This document shows, piece by piece, positions 41,413 to 54,685 of a DNA stretch of 64,000 nucleotides. The notes beneath the pieces are model-generated. The model made no database searches and had not been told where the DNA came from. It saw nothing but the letters and a program-made list of their open reading frames with translations. The stretch's first letter is position 1. Each line of letters begins with the position of its first letter. Position numbers and translations under genes: made by a program. The DNA is from Paulownia fortunei (lineage: Eukaryota; Streptophyta; Magnoliopsida; Lamiales; Paulowniaceae), in contig CM033120.1 in the NCBI GenBank assembly GCA_019321725.1, forward strand, positions 13,484,278 through 13,548,277, in the 5' to 3' direction.

Positions 41413-42243
41413 CTTCATCTCTCGTACACAGATTTTGTTCAGTCAACATTCAGCAAAAGTATGAATAAATAGTTATGTCAATGCGTTACATTGTTCTCCT
41501 TTTCAAATTCTGCTACTGTACTTTTACTCTTTATGTTTCTTGTTTGATATGTTTGTTGCTGTTTTTTGGCAACGTCTTTTGGGCGTTGTAGATTTTCTTT
41601 TTCTTTTTTTCCTGCTGGGTTTGGAATACAGACATAAAGTTTGATCTGGGTTCTTCTGCTTTGTTTATTTCTTGATCTCAAGTCGGTCTTTGGGCATTTT
41701 TTGAATAATCCTGGTTGATGTGTTTTTCGATTTGTTGTTGACAAATTGTTAAGAGAAATTTGACTTTTACTGTTTTGGCAACTCAAAGGAAAATTTGACC
41801 AGAACTTATGAATCTCCCAGTCTATGCATTCGCTGTTGTTTGCTGATTTTTTTTTTCTCTCGTTGTCTGTGGATTTTCAGATTTTCAAAGCTTTAGACCC
41901 CAAATTCAGACACTCTGTCTATTGCTTGGTTGTTATTTTCAGGTAAAATGTTGTCCATTGGCATGCATCTATAGCTCAATTTTATAGGCATGGAATGGAA
42001 TAAACCTTCTATGTTTCATTTCTCTGTCTATGGTCTTGAAATTGCTATATGTATCTGTAAAAGAATCCTCTGCTTAAGATGCTTATTTGAAGATTAAAGA
42101 TGTTCGAGATTTTCTTGAATATTGATGTTTTTTCTGGGTCCTAAGCTAGTAAGTTCACAAGTTAATTTTTCTTACTTGTATCTTTGCAGGGTATATGGAT
42201 GGATTACATTAATAGATAATACAGTGGAACTGAAAAGAAAGAG

Positions 42244-45200
42244 ATGAGAGGGGAGTCATCGGGCTTAATAATTGGGTTATCAATTGGAGTGGTGATTGGA
42301 GTGGCTTTGGCTATAGCTGCATTTTTTTGCTTGAAGTACCACAGGAAGCGTTCCCAGATAGGGAATAGCAGTTCTAGGAGGGCTGTAACTATTCCTATTC
42401 GTGCAAATGGGGCTGATTCTTGTACAATTTTGTCAGATTCATCGTTTGGGACTGAATCACCCAGGTCCACAATACAGAATGGTATGCCGTTGTGGATTGG
42501 GGGACTTAAGAAGGCCAATGTGGTTTCTGCATCAGGGATACTGGAGTACACTTACAAGTATGTGTTTTGTTGTGGACTGCTCTTAGGATGAAGCCACTTA
42601 CTATATGAACTTACATGACCTTTGTTCTAATGTGAAGCTGTTTAATGGGACAAGAGATGGAAATCTAATATTTGTTTCAAAAATGATATGCCTGGAATTG
42701 TCTCTTTGTTAAAACTGAACAGACATAGGAAGAGTTGCAGAATTAATTTTTGTATCATTTCCTACGTAGGTAAAAATACTTTCTCAAGTAAGTTTGTAAA
42801 ACTTATTAACACAGAATCTCAAAAATTAATGGGAAAAATTTATATTCACTTCAACATAAGTTGTGCTCAAGACACCACTAGAAAATATTTTTCTTTTCCA
42901 AATTGTGTTACTCCAAGCAAAATTGCACCAAAAGATTCTCAAGATTTTAGTAAAATCTTCTGGTGATTATCGTGAAATTCACCTGAGCAGAAAAGCATAC
43001 ATACACATAATTCAATAGTGAATATTAGTACACTTGTCAACGTCTGCTCTCTGCTCCCCCCTAGTTGAAATCCTTCCTCCCCTGGGCAGAAAAGCTTAAG
43101 TTTCTATTAAATAATGCTGTTAAGGCTGATGAATTACTTTTAGTGGTAAGATTGTGCAAGTTGGCCAGGGCATCTCCTTACACGCCACAAGTTTAGAATA
43201 TCAGTGTGCCTGAACAATAGTCTCCACTGACATCTAAGAAACTTTGGGATCAGCAATGGCAAATATGGTCATTAGATTTGTATATTGATACTTGATATTC
43301 TCTCCGAATACAGATTTGTACGTCTGACATGCTCTTGTATAAGTGTATGTCATTGTTTTAGCTTTTATTCACGACGACATTGTTTTGGTTGATCCACGAG
43401 CAGGGACCTGCAGAAAGCAACCTATAATTTTACCACATTAATTGGTCAAGGGGCATATGGTCCTGTTTACAAAGCTCAAATGTCGACTGGTGAGACTGTT
43501 GCTGTTAAAGTGCTTGCAACTGATTCAAAGCAGGGGGAGAAAGAGTTCCAAACAGAGGTATTTTGGTTTAACAACTAACATATCTGGCATTGACATGTTT
43601 TTCTGATTTGTTGACTTAAATCAACTTAATGGTCTTCTAATCGGATATACTGACTAACACATGCTTCCTCGTGTTGCATGGCCCAGCATCACCAATTTTA
43701 GGAGATAATTGCAATGTAGATTAGTGGTGTAGAAACTTATGCTATTATCCTCTTCTATCATAAATCGCAGCCCGATGCAAAGAAAAGGGAACAAATGAGA
43801 ACATAGAAAAGAATAATGACAAAATTCTTTATTTCAAATGCGAGGGTAAAAATATCTAGACTAACAAAATTTATATAACAGGTTGGCAGGGGAAAAGAGA
43901 GAATATAGCGAGGGAAAAAGAAAATGTCTATATTGGTCCTTGAGGAGAATTATGTTCTCTCATGTACTTGTTTCTCTAAACAGAAAATTGTACATTGCAT
44001 GATTAAAAGCTTTATGATTGACTCCATTACAGATGTATTTTTACTTTTCCTCTGCTTTCGTTCTCAGGTTACCTTATTAGGAAGGTTACATCACAGGAAC
44101 CTTGTGAATTTGGTTGGCTACTGTGCAGAGAAGAACCAGCATATGCTTATATACGTCTACATGAGCAGAGGAAGTTTGGCTTCTCATTTGTATTGTAAGT
44201 TAGCTATGCCTATCTGCATAACTTTTAATTGAAGAAAAGGCAATCTCTTGAATCTAGTGCTACACTCCATCTTTTGTTTCCCCATGGTGTTAGTTAAGTT
44301 GCCGTTAATCCTATATGTGAGTATCCATGGCCGTGCCTAAGTTTACAGTACTTGACGAAAACCACCTGGGTGCATCTCTAAGTGCATCCAAGTTTTGATT
44401 GAAACCTGACTTTAGATGCAATTGTTTGATACATACCTATTTTACAATATAATAAAATTGACTAGAACTTTATTTGTCATTCATTATACCAGCTTAAGAT
44501 CAACATCCATTAATTAAATCAGAGAGTCCGGTTGTTGGAAATTGGAGGAATGATAGAAGATTTGTAAGAAAGGTAGTCGAATTAGGCCATGAACTTAACT
44601 TTGTCATGTGCTGTTACCTGATAAACATCCTTCCAGAATCTGGATTCACATGACATAAGATTTTGAATATTGTATTGCGTTGTAGTTTTAATCTGCTTTT
44701 GATTCAAATCAAGCGGTTATTTAAATATTTTATTCATGAAGGAGGATTTGACATTTCAACTCTTCTTTTATCCCTCTCATATCATTTCTGGAAAGTCAGC
44801 ACTATTCTGATGAGAATATATCCCACTGAGGGCTCTTTAAGTCCTTGAGATAATGGTGGACAAAGCAAAATCCAAGATGACTAAACATAGGGTTTAGAAA
44901 GGTTTGACTTGCAATGAGTATATTGTGTATATATGGCAGGTTCAGTTTTTTCATTTTGACTTTAATAGTTTATAGTTAATGCTGTCACTTAGGTTACCAA
45001 CTTTATCTTTCAGCAAGAAGCATTTATAATTGCTGAATTGAGATTGTATTTCTGTTTTGTGTTAAACTTGTGATTCCAATGTAACTGAGTTTTGATCCCT
45101 ATTCAGAAAAAGCATATACTGAAATACGTCACCTAAGAAACATGTAACTTAAGTGTTTGAAACCATAAACTTGCCGACTATCAATTGACTAAGTTTGTGA

Positions 45201-47214
45201 ATGCAGTTGCTTTCTTGAATTTTTTTGTGTTATTCCTTTTATACCATTCTTTGTTATTTTCGTCATTGCTTTTCTTGCATGTATTTTTAGATGAGAAACT
45301 TGAACCATTGAGTTGGGAATTAAGGGTTCAAATAGCTCTTGATGTGGCTAGGGGCTTGGAGTATCTTCATGATGGAGTAAGTCGAATAACTTCATTCTTA
45401 TGCACACCAAGAGTAGTCTTCTATGCATATGCACACAGCTTTGGTTGTCTTTCATCCCTTGTAATCACATACTTATATCCTTTATTTTCCGGATGCTTTT
45501 GCGATTACCTTCAGGCAGTTCCGTCTGTGATACATCGCGACATCAAATCCTCCAATATTTTGTTGGATCAGTCCATGAGAGCCAGGGTAATTCTCTGTTG
45601 GGTATCCATATTATTCAGAAGGCGTACAAAAAACTTACAACATTGAAAAGATCTACTAATTGGAAAATGGTTTTTGTAAGATGTTCATACTCTACATGGG
45701 CTATTATGCAGGTAGCTGACTTTGGACTTTCAAGGGAAGAGATGGTTAGCAAGCAAGTGTCCAATATTCGAGGGACTTTTGGATATCTTGATCCTGAATA
45801 CATATCAACTCGGTCGTTTACAAAGAAAAGTGATGTTTACAGCTATGGGGTGTTGCTGTTTGAACTTATTGCAGGAAGAAATCCCCTCCAGGGTCTTATG
45901 GAGTATGTTGAGCTAGTAAGTTGTTTCCCTTAATCTAAATCAAATCTCAATCGTGTGAAAATATGCATGCCTTTAGGCATATAACCTTGGACCCTTTTTG
46001 TTTCCTTTCTTTTATTATTAGTTATTTTTGCATTTAGGAGGATGAGTTGTACATGTTCATATTTTTATTTTCAGCAATTCATATACCTGAGTTAAATTTG
46101 GCTCTACTGTTTAGTTTTGTACCTACCATGGACCTTGAAGGGGTGTTAGCATATTTATACATGAAGCACGGATCCACTAATTTCATTAGATATTCTTGTT
46201 AAACGATCCATTCATGTGGTGTACCATCTTGAGCATAAAAAAGGGATGGCATTACCTTAACCTGTACAGCTATTCTTTATCTTTTACAAATAACCACTGT
46301 TAATCGTCAGAAAGCATTTGAGCTAGTAGATAGTAAACTTGCATATATACTCTTTTGAGTTATGTACAAGTCTTGTCTTATTGGGCAACTCCAAACTATT
46401 ATATCTACCAAAGGTTGCCAACTCGGGTTTGGATTGTTTTATCCCACTGCCTTACAATTTCCTGTGGCCAATATCTCCTGTAGTACCAGCTCAACTTGTT
46501 GAGGAAAAAGGCTGAGTGACTCTTTTCTAGCTGTCATTGGACTAAGGCAGCAGGAATGAGTCCTTAAAACTAGCCTTTGAAATGTACTTTTGGTAAATAA
46601 AAAAAAACAAAACTGCATCAGTGCTCTTTCTGCTCCCGAGTTTATGGTCTCTTCATGCATCTTGAGATCAGGTTTTAAGGAATTGTTAATATTTTACCTT
46701 CTGTAATCTGTTTTTTGGATTTTGAGAAAAGTGGTTCCTAGTCATTTTTATTTTCCTAGGTCATCTTTCCCCTCTTAAATTTCTCTATTAGCTTCTTTAT
46801 TTTTTTCGTTCAACTTGTATGATTGATATATTTGATTAGCTGATTCTCTAGTTAACTTGGTATTTGTAATGATCGTAGGCAGCCATGAATACTGAAGGAA
46901 AAGTTGGATGGGAAGAACTAGTTGATCCTCGTCTTGATGGGAAATTTGATGTCGAAGAACTCAATGAGGTGGCTGCTCTTGCACATAAATGTGTCAATCG
47001 TATTGCTAGAAGGCGGCCCGCGATGAGAGACATGGTTCAGGTGCTCTCAAGGATTCTTAAATCCAGACACAGTAGGAGGCATCAGAATGATTCCTCAACT
47101 CCCAGAGCAGATGAGGTAATCATCAATATGGACCAATTAGGACGTCCGGGCCCAAATCCTGAACACCGAAGAGTAGAATCTTTGGACAGCACGGCTGACT
47201 CAATTGATGTTTAA
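42244..47214 (+). CDS. CRLK1: CRLK1-like calcium/calmodulin-regulated receptor kinase
   Basis: Plasma-membrane Ser/Thr kinase; the Arabidopsis counterpart binds calmodulin and promotes cold tolerance through the MEKK1 cascade. Exons 42244-42557, 43404-43557, 44068-44194, 45291-45376, 45515-45586, 45712-45915 and 46879-47214 join in frame to 430 residues (CRLK1 has about 440). Residues 7-30 (GLIIGLSIGVVIGVALAIAA...) are one transmembrane helix with almost no ectodomain. A basic juxtamembrane stretch (YHRKRSQIGNSSSRR) follows. The kinase domain has all catalytic motifs: glycine loop GQGAYGPVY (119-127), VAVK lysine 140, HRDIKSSN (Asp236), DFG (Asp254), then GTFGYLDPEY and KSDVYSYGVLLFE. The HRD arginine makes it an RD kinase. 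The C-terminal tail is basic then polar. A leader intron probably precedes the ATG. Intron 1 (0.85 kb) and introns 3 and 6 (about 1 kb each) show no element. Confidence 0.95.
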
Positions 47215-48336
47215 AAGACACTTTTTTTTTTTAATTATACTGCATTTCTCCTTTCTTTTGCTGATTTTGGGTTTTGATTGTAACATAATCTTCAGCTTCA
47301 TAGGATTTAGAAACATAACATATCTGTTATTAGCCGAGTTCTGCTTGAGATAGGTAGAGGATTCAGTCCAGTTTCTCTGCCCTTGCAATCTCTGTGTAAA
47401 GTAGTAACATTTTCATTTCCATCTTTTAAAAAAAAAATCTTTAATCTCCTCAATTTTGTATATGAAGACTGGAATTGAAATGAATTAAAAGTTCTCCTTT
47501 TTGTACGTATTTAGTTATTCTATTCTGAAGAACAGATGCGCTCCTATGTCATTGTACGTTTTTACAGTATTTACAAAAAAAAATGAGAAGTTATCAACTT
47601 AATTGAACAAAATTGTACATGTAAAAACTGGTGACATTTGATTCACATGAAAACAAGTTTGCAGTGATTGGGGAGGGTACCATTACAATTTTACATGCTG
47701 TAATATGGCCGAAAATTTATACCTATATTTTCAGTCCCATAATTTAGGCCACGTCCGTTTTTAGTCTCGTATCATTCAGGGCATTGAATCCTTACTAGTG
47801 AATCTTTTGCTGAAAATTTTAATTTTATTTTCACTGACCCATGCTGAAAATCTTTGGAAATGAAGTAAAAATGAACTAAAATGCTGCCTGTGTATAAACT
47901 CCATGCATTATATGTATAAATAATTCACTTTCCAGGAGCAAAATTGAATTGAATGAAAAATATCTATATTAAATAAATCAATTCAATTTTGTATATATAA
48001 AAAATGGATTAAGTTTTCCTTAATTTGCAAAGATACCAACATACTTGACTTAAAAAAAAGATTTCTGGCAAAAGATTCATTGTTGAAGAGCCAATATCCT
48101 TGACTTAAAAGAATAAAAATTTGAAAGATGGAGCACTGAATGCTGCACCAAGCGTGGGCTCTCAGTAGCTTGCCCACACACGACTTTAGAGGATTTTTAT
48201 TCGAACTGTAGAAACCGGACTAGGAGACACCTGACAGAAAGGCAATTCTCGCACATTATCTTCTTGCCTTCTCTCTGAGTTCATTTTATGCAGTAGGAGA
48301 AATCCATAATCCTTCAACCAAATAAAAGAGGAAGAT
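47215..48336. other. Spacer between CRLK1-like gene and RPL24
   Basis: The first few hundred bases are CRLK1 3' untranslated region and flank. The last 100 bases are the leader of the plastid RPL24 gene. The middle is AT-rich with no recognised element. Confidence 0.5.
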
Positions 48337-50598
48337 ATGGCGGCTCTGCAGAGCTCATTTGCGTCTCTAAATCTGTGTACCAACTCTTTCCTGGGCCAGC
48401 GTTTCCCTCCCTCTTTCTACCTGCCTGTCGTACGTCTTTAGTTTCCCTTTCCCCCTCCCACCCCCCTTTTCTTTCATTTCTCGCCATATATTTTGAACTC
48501 TTTTCCTCGAATTTCAGATAAAATTCTTGAGATTCTCGAGTGGTTATCCATGCTGTTTAGGTTATATGGTGTTTCTGACATTTATAGCTCTAATTCAGTG
48601 ATTTTTTGATATTCTTATTTCAAATGAAGCAACTGTATAAGGGCTATCTGACCGACTGCACATTGCCATTCTTTAATTATCCAGCACACGAAACTATTAG
48701 GAATCCTCTTCCATTTTGGTTAATTGGGTTTCTTTTGATTAAATGCAAGTTTTGTTTTATGGCGTATCACTTTGTATTAGAAAATAGTAAGGATTGTCCA
48801 TCTACAAGGGACTGCTTAGTTTTAGGCCTTGTGCAGCTGTTCTTTACTATGACATTTAGCCTATTATCCTTTATGTCATGGGAGATTCATTTACCACAGT
48901 ATGAACTTGTGGTTACCATCTAGAAAACTTGGTTGACGAATTTAAAGTGCTTATGAAATAAGTTGGGTTATCCCACTTTTGAAATGGCTTATAATCACTT
49001 GAAAGTGTTTTTCCCCCCCTTAAAAGCAATGTCAAAATCTTTTAATGCTTTTAAGCGCTGTACAGTAAATTCCTAAAGTTATACGCCATTGATAAGGTCA
49101 TGTCATCTTGTCTAAATGTGAAGAGTGGAATGTTGAAGGAGCTGAATTAAGGGATGACACATTAGTGTACTTGTAGTTGGCATATTACTGGACTACTTTA
49201 CCTTTTAAATCTTGATAAAATTGAAGTCTAAGATTTCTGAAGGATTTATCTAAACTAGTAGGATTGCTGCAGAGAGATAGATTGCTCTACTAGCCTTCTT
49301 GCGTTATTTTTTGCTTCAATGCGTGTATTTTCATTTGCCTCTTTGATTTTTGAGGCCGGCCTTGCTTTATATGCCAAAAGCCCTGAACATAGAAGCAGCT
49401 TTGGTTTGTTTTAATATTCTGCTTTCCTGTGCAGGTTAAATCAACAGAGCAGCCAAGTTCAATTATCGCAAAGGTTGGTATTTTGGTATTTTATAAGTCC
49501 TTTTCATATCTTTTACCCATTACAGGAAACAAACATCTGAACTAAATCTGCTGCCCCTACTATGTTGCATTATCATTGGTTCCCTAGATACAAAAGGAAA
49601 TAAACATCTTCATAAAGTTTTCTCTAGAGACATTCTGAGGTATGTTTTATCATGGTCTTTGGAGACATGGAGCATGTAATTAGCATAAATTGAAAGAAAC
49701 TAGTTTTATCAAGTAGTCTAGGACTGAAACTTCCCCTGCAGACAAGTCATGTTTCAACCTTTTCACCTCAGAGAAGCATTTTATTTATATTATTGAGGTG
49801 TCATGAATATATTTTTAGAATTGGTTGCCCCTGTAGTTGGCCACTATTGGCATCCCGCATCAGATAACCTGCATTTCCACTCTGTGCTTGTACATTTTGC
49901 AGCGTAACACAGCATAGAGCATCTCAGAAAATAAAAATTTTACATGCCAAGTGCTAGGAGAATGAATTAATCACAGGCAATAACAATAATAGGTCCTAAT
50001 TTGTTATCTTTAAATTTCACTGCAGATTAAGCAATGGGAGCGGAAAGAGTGCAAACCAAACAGCCTACCAGTGCTACACAAAATGCACGTTAAACTTGGA
50101 GATACCGTAAAAGTCATATCTGGAAATGACAAAGGTAAAATTGGCGAGGTTACCAGGGTGATTAAGCATAACAGCAGCATAGTAGTAAAAGATATCAACT
50201 TGAAGACCAAGCATGTGAAGAGCAAGGAAGAGGGAGAACAAGGGCAGATAATCAAGGTTATTTTCTCCTCTCAAATTTTAGTATAGACCTATAATTCGTA
50301 ATTGAAAATCTTATGTGGATCACTTGTAAGTATTGTTTTAAGTTTTTATTGTTCCATTTAAGTGATGAAGTAATGTTTTGAGTTCTGTTTTCAGATCGAA
50401 GCACCTATTCACAGTTCAAATGTGATGCTTTACTCTAAAGAGCAGAATGTGGTAAGCAGGGTTGGTCATAAAACCCTGGAAAATGGTAAACGCGTTCGGT
50501 ACCTCATAAAGACTGGCGAAATTATTGACAGTGCCGAGAACTGGAAGAGAGTGGTAAAAGAAAAAGAGAAATCAACAGAAGTAGCTGCTGCCTCTTAG
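48337..50598 (+). CDS. RPL24: Plastid 50S ribosomal protein L24 (uL24c)
   Basis: Nucleus-encoded plastid ribosomal protein, an early assembly protein of the large subunit; the Arabidopsis gene is also called SVR8. Exons 48337-48429, 49435-49473, 50026-50256 and 50395-50598 join in frame to 188 residues. Residues 1-40 ([19 protein letters not shown]...) are rich in Ser, Ala and Leu without acidic residues, as in a chloroplast transit peptide. The mature part starts near [19 protein letters not shown]. The KOW motif is [20 protein letters not shown] (64-83). [38 protein letters not shown] and [12 protein letters not shown] are typical of plastid L24. It lies about 1.1 kb after the CRLK1-like gene in the same orientation, the same order I recall from Arabidopsis. 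Confidence 0.96.
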
Positions 50599-51611
50599 GA
50601 GACCAGGTGCTAAATTTTCCAAAATCTGCAATTTACACTCCTTTCTTCGACTCTTTTAATTTATTTTTTCATGGAAAACACGTTTCCTCCTTCCAAATGG
50701 TCAAACTGGCAAAATATTGATGGATACTTTAGTTATGGTACTTTTCGCTTGTGAATAGCAACATCATTTACAACAATTGATGGAAGTCGTGTGTACAAAA
50801 GTAGCTAATGGCCAGTTACTAATTTTTCAAAAATAAAATGCCACTGAAATCAATTGGAACAAAGCTGAAGTCTCCTGGATTTTGCATAAGCGAGATGATT
50901 ACTCAACTAATCAACCTGGAACAAATCATATGTTGGCAGATTTCACTGGCTAGTCATAGTGTTACATTGGCAGATTTAGCTGCCCAGTCGGAATTTTTGT
51001 TGGCTCTGTTGGCAAGCATTCTGCCTTCTTTTTTTCTTCTGTTTTTTCCTTGGTAGGCCATAATTACAAGTATATCCTTTAAGACGTTATCCATCACTAT
51101 GGACTTCTGTAGAATTTGGCTCTCTAGCACCCTTCTATACACGGAAAAGAACGAAATTTGAAGACCTAGATTCTTGCTAAAAGGCATATCAAACTCATTG
51201 CCTGGATTTCAAGCTTATCAAACTATATGAGTGCATGTGTGTATGTTCATTTTGAGTTGATTTTATTTCAAGTTTGGGGTTAGGATCTTGTCATGCAAAC
51301 CAGTGAATCATGTCTTTTACCTAAATAAATTGTTTATTGACATTAATGTATAGTTATACAACAGTCGTAGCATAGCTGTTTCATAAATGTAATAATAATG
51401 CAGAATATGTAAGAATTGACTTTTTTAATGATATTTAGTTAGGGTTGCTCTTACACTCGCATAACTTATAGCAGGAATGGGCTATCACCTAAAGCAACTG
51501 GTTACAGAATGGATGCGCGATTAAGTAGCCCAGGACTTTTAAGGCACAAAGTCTAACGTTAAACTAAATCACAGATTCTTGTATCTTAGATCAACAACCT
51601 TAGAGCTCTTA

Positions 51612-51920
51612 GAGCCTGTTTGGGTTCATTTTCAAACTCATTATTGATGTTATTTTCACTTGTTAAAATGAGAATATATGTACGGCTTAATTATGTTTTT
51701 ATAAAGACTATATAGATTTGAAATAAAAAATATATTTATTTTATGGTGTTTTTTTACATAAATATACATGATAGTAAGTTTAAAAATGAATTTTAGAAGG
51801 TGTATAAAAAGACGCGAAATATTATTTGATTTCAAAATAAATTATATTTTTAATGAAAATTGAAAAAATAAATACATATTCAAAATTACAAATAGTAAAA
51901 AATGGAAAGTGTCCTTTAGA
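51612..51920. repeat. AT-rich dispersed repeat, related to 31960-32210
   Basis: Starts near GTTTGGGTTCATTTTCAAAC and contains, in order, TTTCAAACTCATT, AAAAATATATTTATTTTAT, ATAAAAAGA and AATAGTAAAAAAT. The same series of phrases occurs in the same order at about 31960-32210. This suggests two copies of one old element. AT-richness weakens the case. Confidence 0.4.
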
Positions 51921-53026
51921 TATGAACAGGGCATTTAGCCTCTTATGAAGAAGTTTGATTAGTAAAGCCATTGGTATCCCTTTGATTTGACTGTTTAGTT
52001 GGTTCAAGTTGACAGTTGATTGAAGAGAACCACGATGTGAGTCTGTTTCTAGGTTATTTCTAAGTGTGTCCGTTTTTAGGTTATTTATGCATTGGTGCTA
52101 GAGATATTAAATATTAAATGTCTTTCTTTTAAATTAAATTTTAAAATTAGGTGTCATATAATCACGCGGCATACATAAAATGAGTTCAGTTCAAATAAAT
52201 GAGTTAGTTGATATCTTAATTCTGCAAGGGGGCCTTTTTTCAAAGCTTGAAACTAACTGAAGTGTAATTTAGAAAAGCATCTTTGTTATTTTAACAGCCC
52301 TAGTGAATACAAATTCAATTTACCCAAAACATGAAGCAAAACTCGAACTTTACAAACAGAGAACCACAGATTGTCCTAGTGAAATCCTTTTTGCTGTTTT
52401 TTTCTCTTGGGAACGTTGATTTTGATTGGCTCCAGACATTTTTAAGACTTGTTCAGATTCCGTCAGGGAACAAAGGCCATTGCAGAAAGTTCTTCCATCA
52501 GTTATTTCTTCATAAATTTCTCAAAACAGAGAACTTTTGATTATTTATTCAGACTGGAAAAAGTGTGAACTGAGAGGGAAGGCTGGCTGGATGGCTGGCT
52601 GCTTGGCACCCTCTGAAGAGTCCAGATCAGCATTAAATGCCTACTGAACTGAGCAACTTCGAATTTGCTCATTTAAATTTCTGAACCCAAAATAGACATA
52701 GTTATGAGGGTTGGAAGCATTCATAAATGGGCAGCTACCACTCTCTGTATTTAAAATCATGCAGATTTTGCTGCAGAGGATCTGAATATCTGATTATCCC
52801 CCAAGCCAAGCATGCTGCTGTTTTTTTCACTCTAAAAGAATCAATGAAATTTGCCACTCTAGAAATATAGGGATGATTATTATTACTGCTGAGAATATTT
52901 ATAATCCTTCTTTTTTCATATAGCTTGGACTTTCAGTAAAAGTTTTCTCTAATGACAGCACTTGTTGGTTTCCCAATCATTTCCAAATAATTTAAACTTA
53001 TAATCAACTAAATTAATGGTGCCAAC

Positions 53027-53417
53027 AATGTTTTCAAAACCGGATCGACCGATCGGTTCAACCGGGAATCGGAAGTTGGTTAGGCCAAAAAATTATTTGA
53101 CCGGTTTTCAGCTTTTTTTTTTTATTATTTTTTTGTTCTAAATTTTTGTAAAAGTTTAAATTTGATATTTTATTATATTTATATGATTATTTGAATTTTA
53201 TGTTTTGTTATATTTTTTTTATGTTTATTTTTATATTTAAAATATATTACATAATAATTAATCTATTATATTATCATTTTATATAATAAAATAAAAAAAT
53301 ATAATTAATTTTTATTAAATCAGTTTGACTGTCGGTTGAATCGATCCGATTGGTTAAACCGCTAATTATAATAAAATCGATTTAATCACAGATCCGACTT
53401 CTAATTATGAAAACATT
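53027..53417. mobile_element. MITE with terminal inverted repeats
   Basis: The left end AATGTTTTCA (53027-53036) is the exact complement of the right end TGAAAACATT (53408-53417). Inside each end lie GC-richer, partly inverted segments (CGATCGGTTCAACCGG on the left; the complement of CGGTTGAATCGATCCGATTGG on the right) around an AT-rich core. Total about 391 bases with no open frame. A second copy of the core lies inverted at 39131-39310. The superfamily is not certain. Confidence 0.65.
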
Positions 53418-53627
53418 AGGTACAAGTGTAAAGTGCTTACAAGTAAACTATCTTATTTCGTCAACTTTCGGGAAAAGGTTAGCCAAAAATGAATTCATCT
53501 TCACGTGAGTTAGTGATAGAAAACAAATAACCATTGCTATTATCTATCACTGAACTGAATTTTTAGACGAGATTGTTATTCAAGAATCGCTCGGATGAAG
53601 AATCCCACGTATTGAAAAGAATGACAT

Positions 53628-53631
<4 letters not shown>

Positions 53632-53661
<30 letters not shown>
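53632..53661 (+). repeat. (TA)n microsatellite
   Basis: About fifteen uninterrupted TA units just downstream of the 53 kb MITE. No other function is visible. Confidence 0.85.
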
Positions 53662-53667
<6 letters not shown>

Positions 53668-54685
53668 CTAGGATTTCATGTTCACCAGAAGAAAATAAAT
53701 AGCCCCTGATGAAGATAAAGGGCATAAAATAAAAGGAGGTATACAAACAAAAGACTTCAAATGGGAATAGTGGAGACAAAGAAAACATTGCCTGTACAAC
53801 ATGACCTGTTATTGTCTTGTTTCCTGTTCTCAATTTTTGAAGTTGCACTCTTATGATTCATAAATATCCAACTAGGACCACATCTCTTCCATGCATTTAT
53901 TGCAGCAACGCTACTTTGTGGATTTCATTTTCTCTCCATTTTATTATTCTGTACTGATATACTCCATTAAACTAAGCTAGTGTTCTTAGTAAATTATTTT
54001 TTGGGATTTGAAGATTCCCCTATGCGTTAATCACATGAGCCTAAGCCCACAAAAGATGAATGAATCTCAACGACTTTGTAATGATTCTTTATACAATTCA
54101 ATCATTTTCTCACAATTTCAAAAAAATTAGTATCAAACCTTAAGACACAAATATTGTTGCATACAATGTTTTTTCTTGCTTGCTTCTTCTTTGTTTAAAA
54201 ATAGTTTCATGCCTCAGAAATCCGATGCAGCCATTTGTGTTTTCTTTAGTTATGATTCATTATCTTTGCTGGGGAGAGAGTACATTTTTGGAATCCTTTA
54301 TTTCAATTTTTGTTTCATCTTATGTTACATCTCATAATTGCACGTTTAAGTATATGATCCATTAGTCTACTTATCCTGTGTCTTACATGTGTAACATTGA
54401 ATAAATTGCCAAAGAAAGTAATTTGAATTAAATGTCCAAAACATTATCCATATGGTTTCAAATAACTCTTACTGTAAAACAATGAACACAAGGACGATAG
54501 AAAAGTTACATGAACTGCAGCAACCAAGAAGGCTGTAGATTATGTACCATGAAATATGCAAAGATTCTACAATTCTTGACACAGTATTAATGGGAGCATC
54601 ATTTTTCAGAGAATTAACAAAGAAAATTAATGAAATCCCCTGTACCTTGAGCAAGAAATCTTCATTGACAACAAGTTTTGGTTCT

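Larger units (their letters stand above)
50599..54685. other. 4.1 kb spacer with repeats
   Basis: Lies between the 3' ends of two convergent genes. It includes an AT-rich dispersed repeat at about 51612-51920, a MITE with terminal inverted repeats at 53027-53417 and a (TA)n run at about 53632-53661. No coding segment was supported; short open stretches at 50838 and 52331 have no resemblance to known proteins. Confidence 0.55.

Noticed and set aside
48606..48923. 105-codon hydrophobic open frame
   Set aside because: Lies wholly in intron 1 of plastid RPL24 and looks like T-rich intron sequence read as Phe/Leu.
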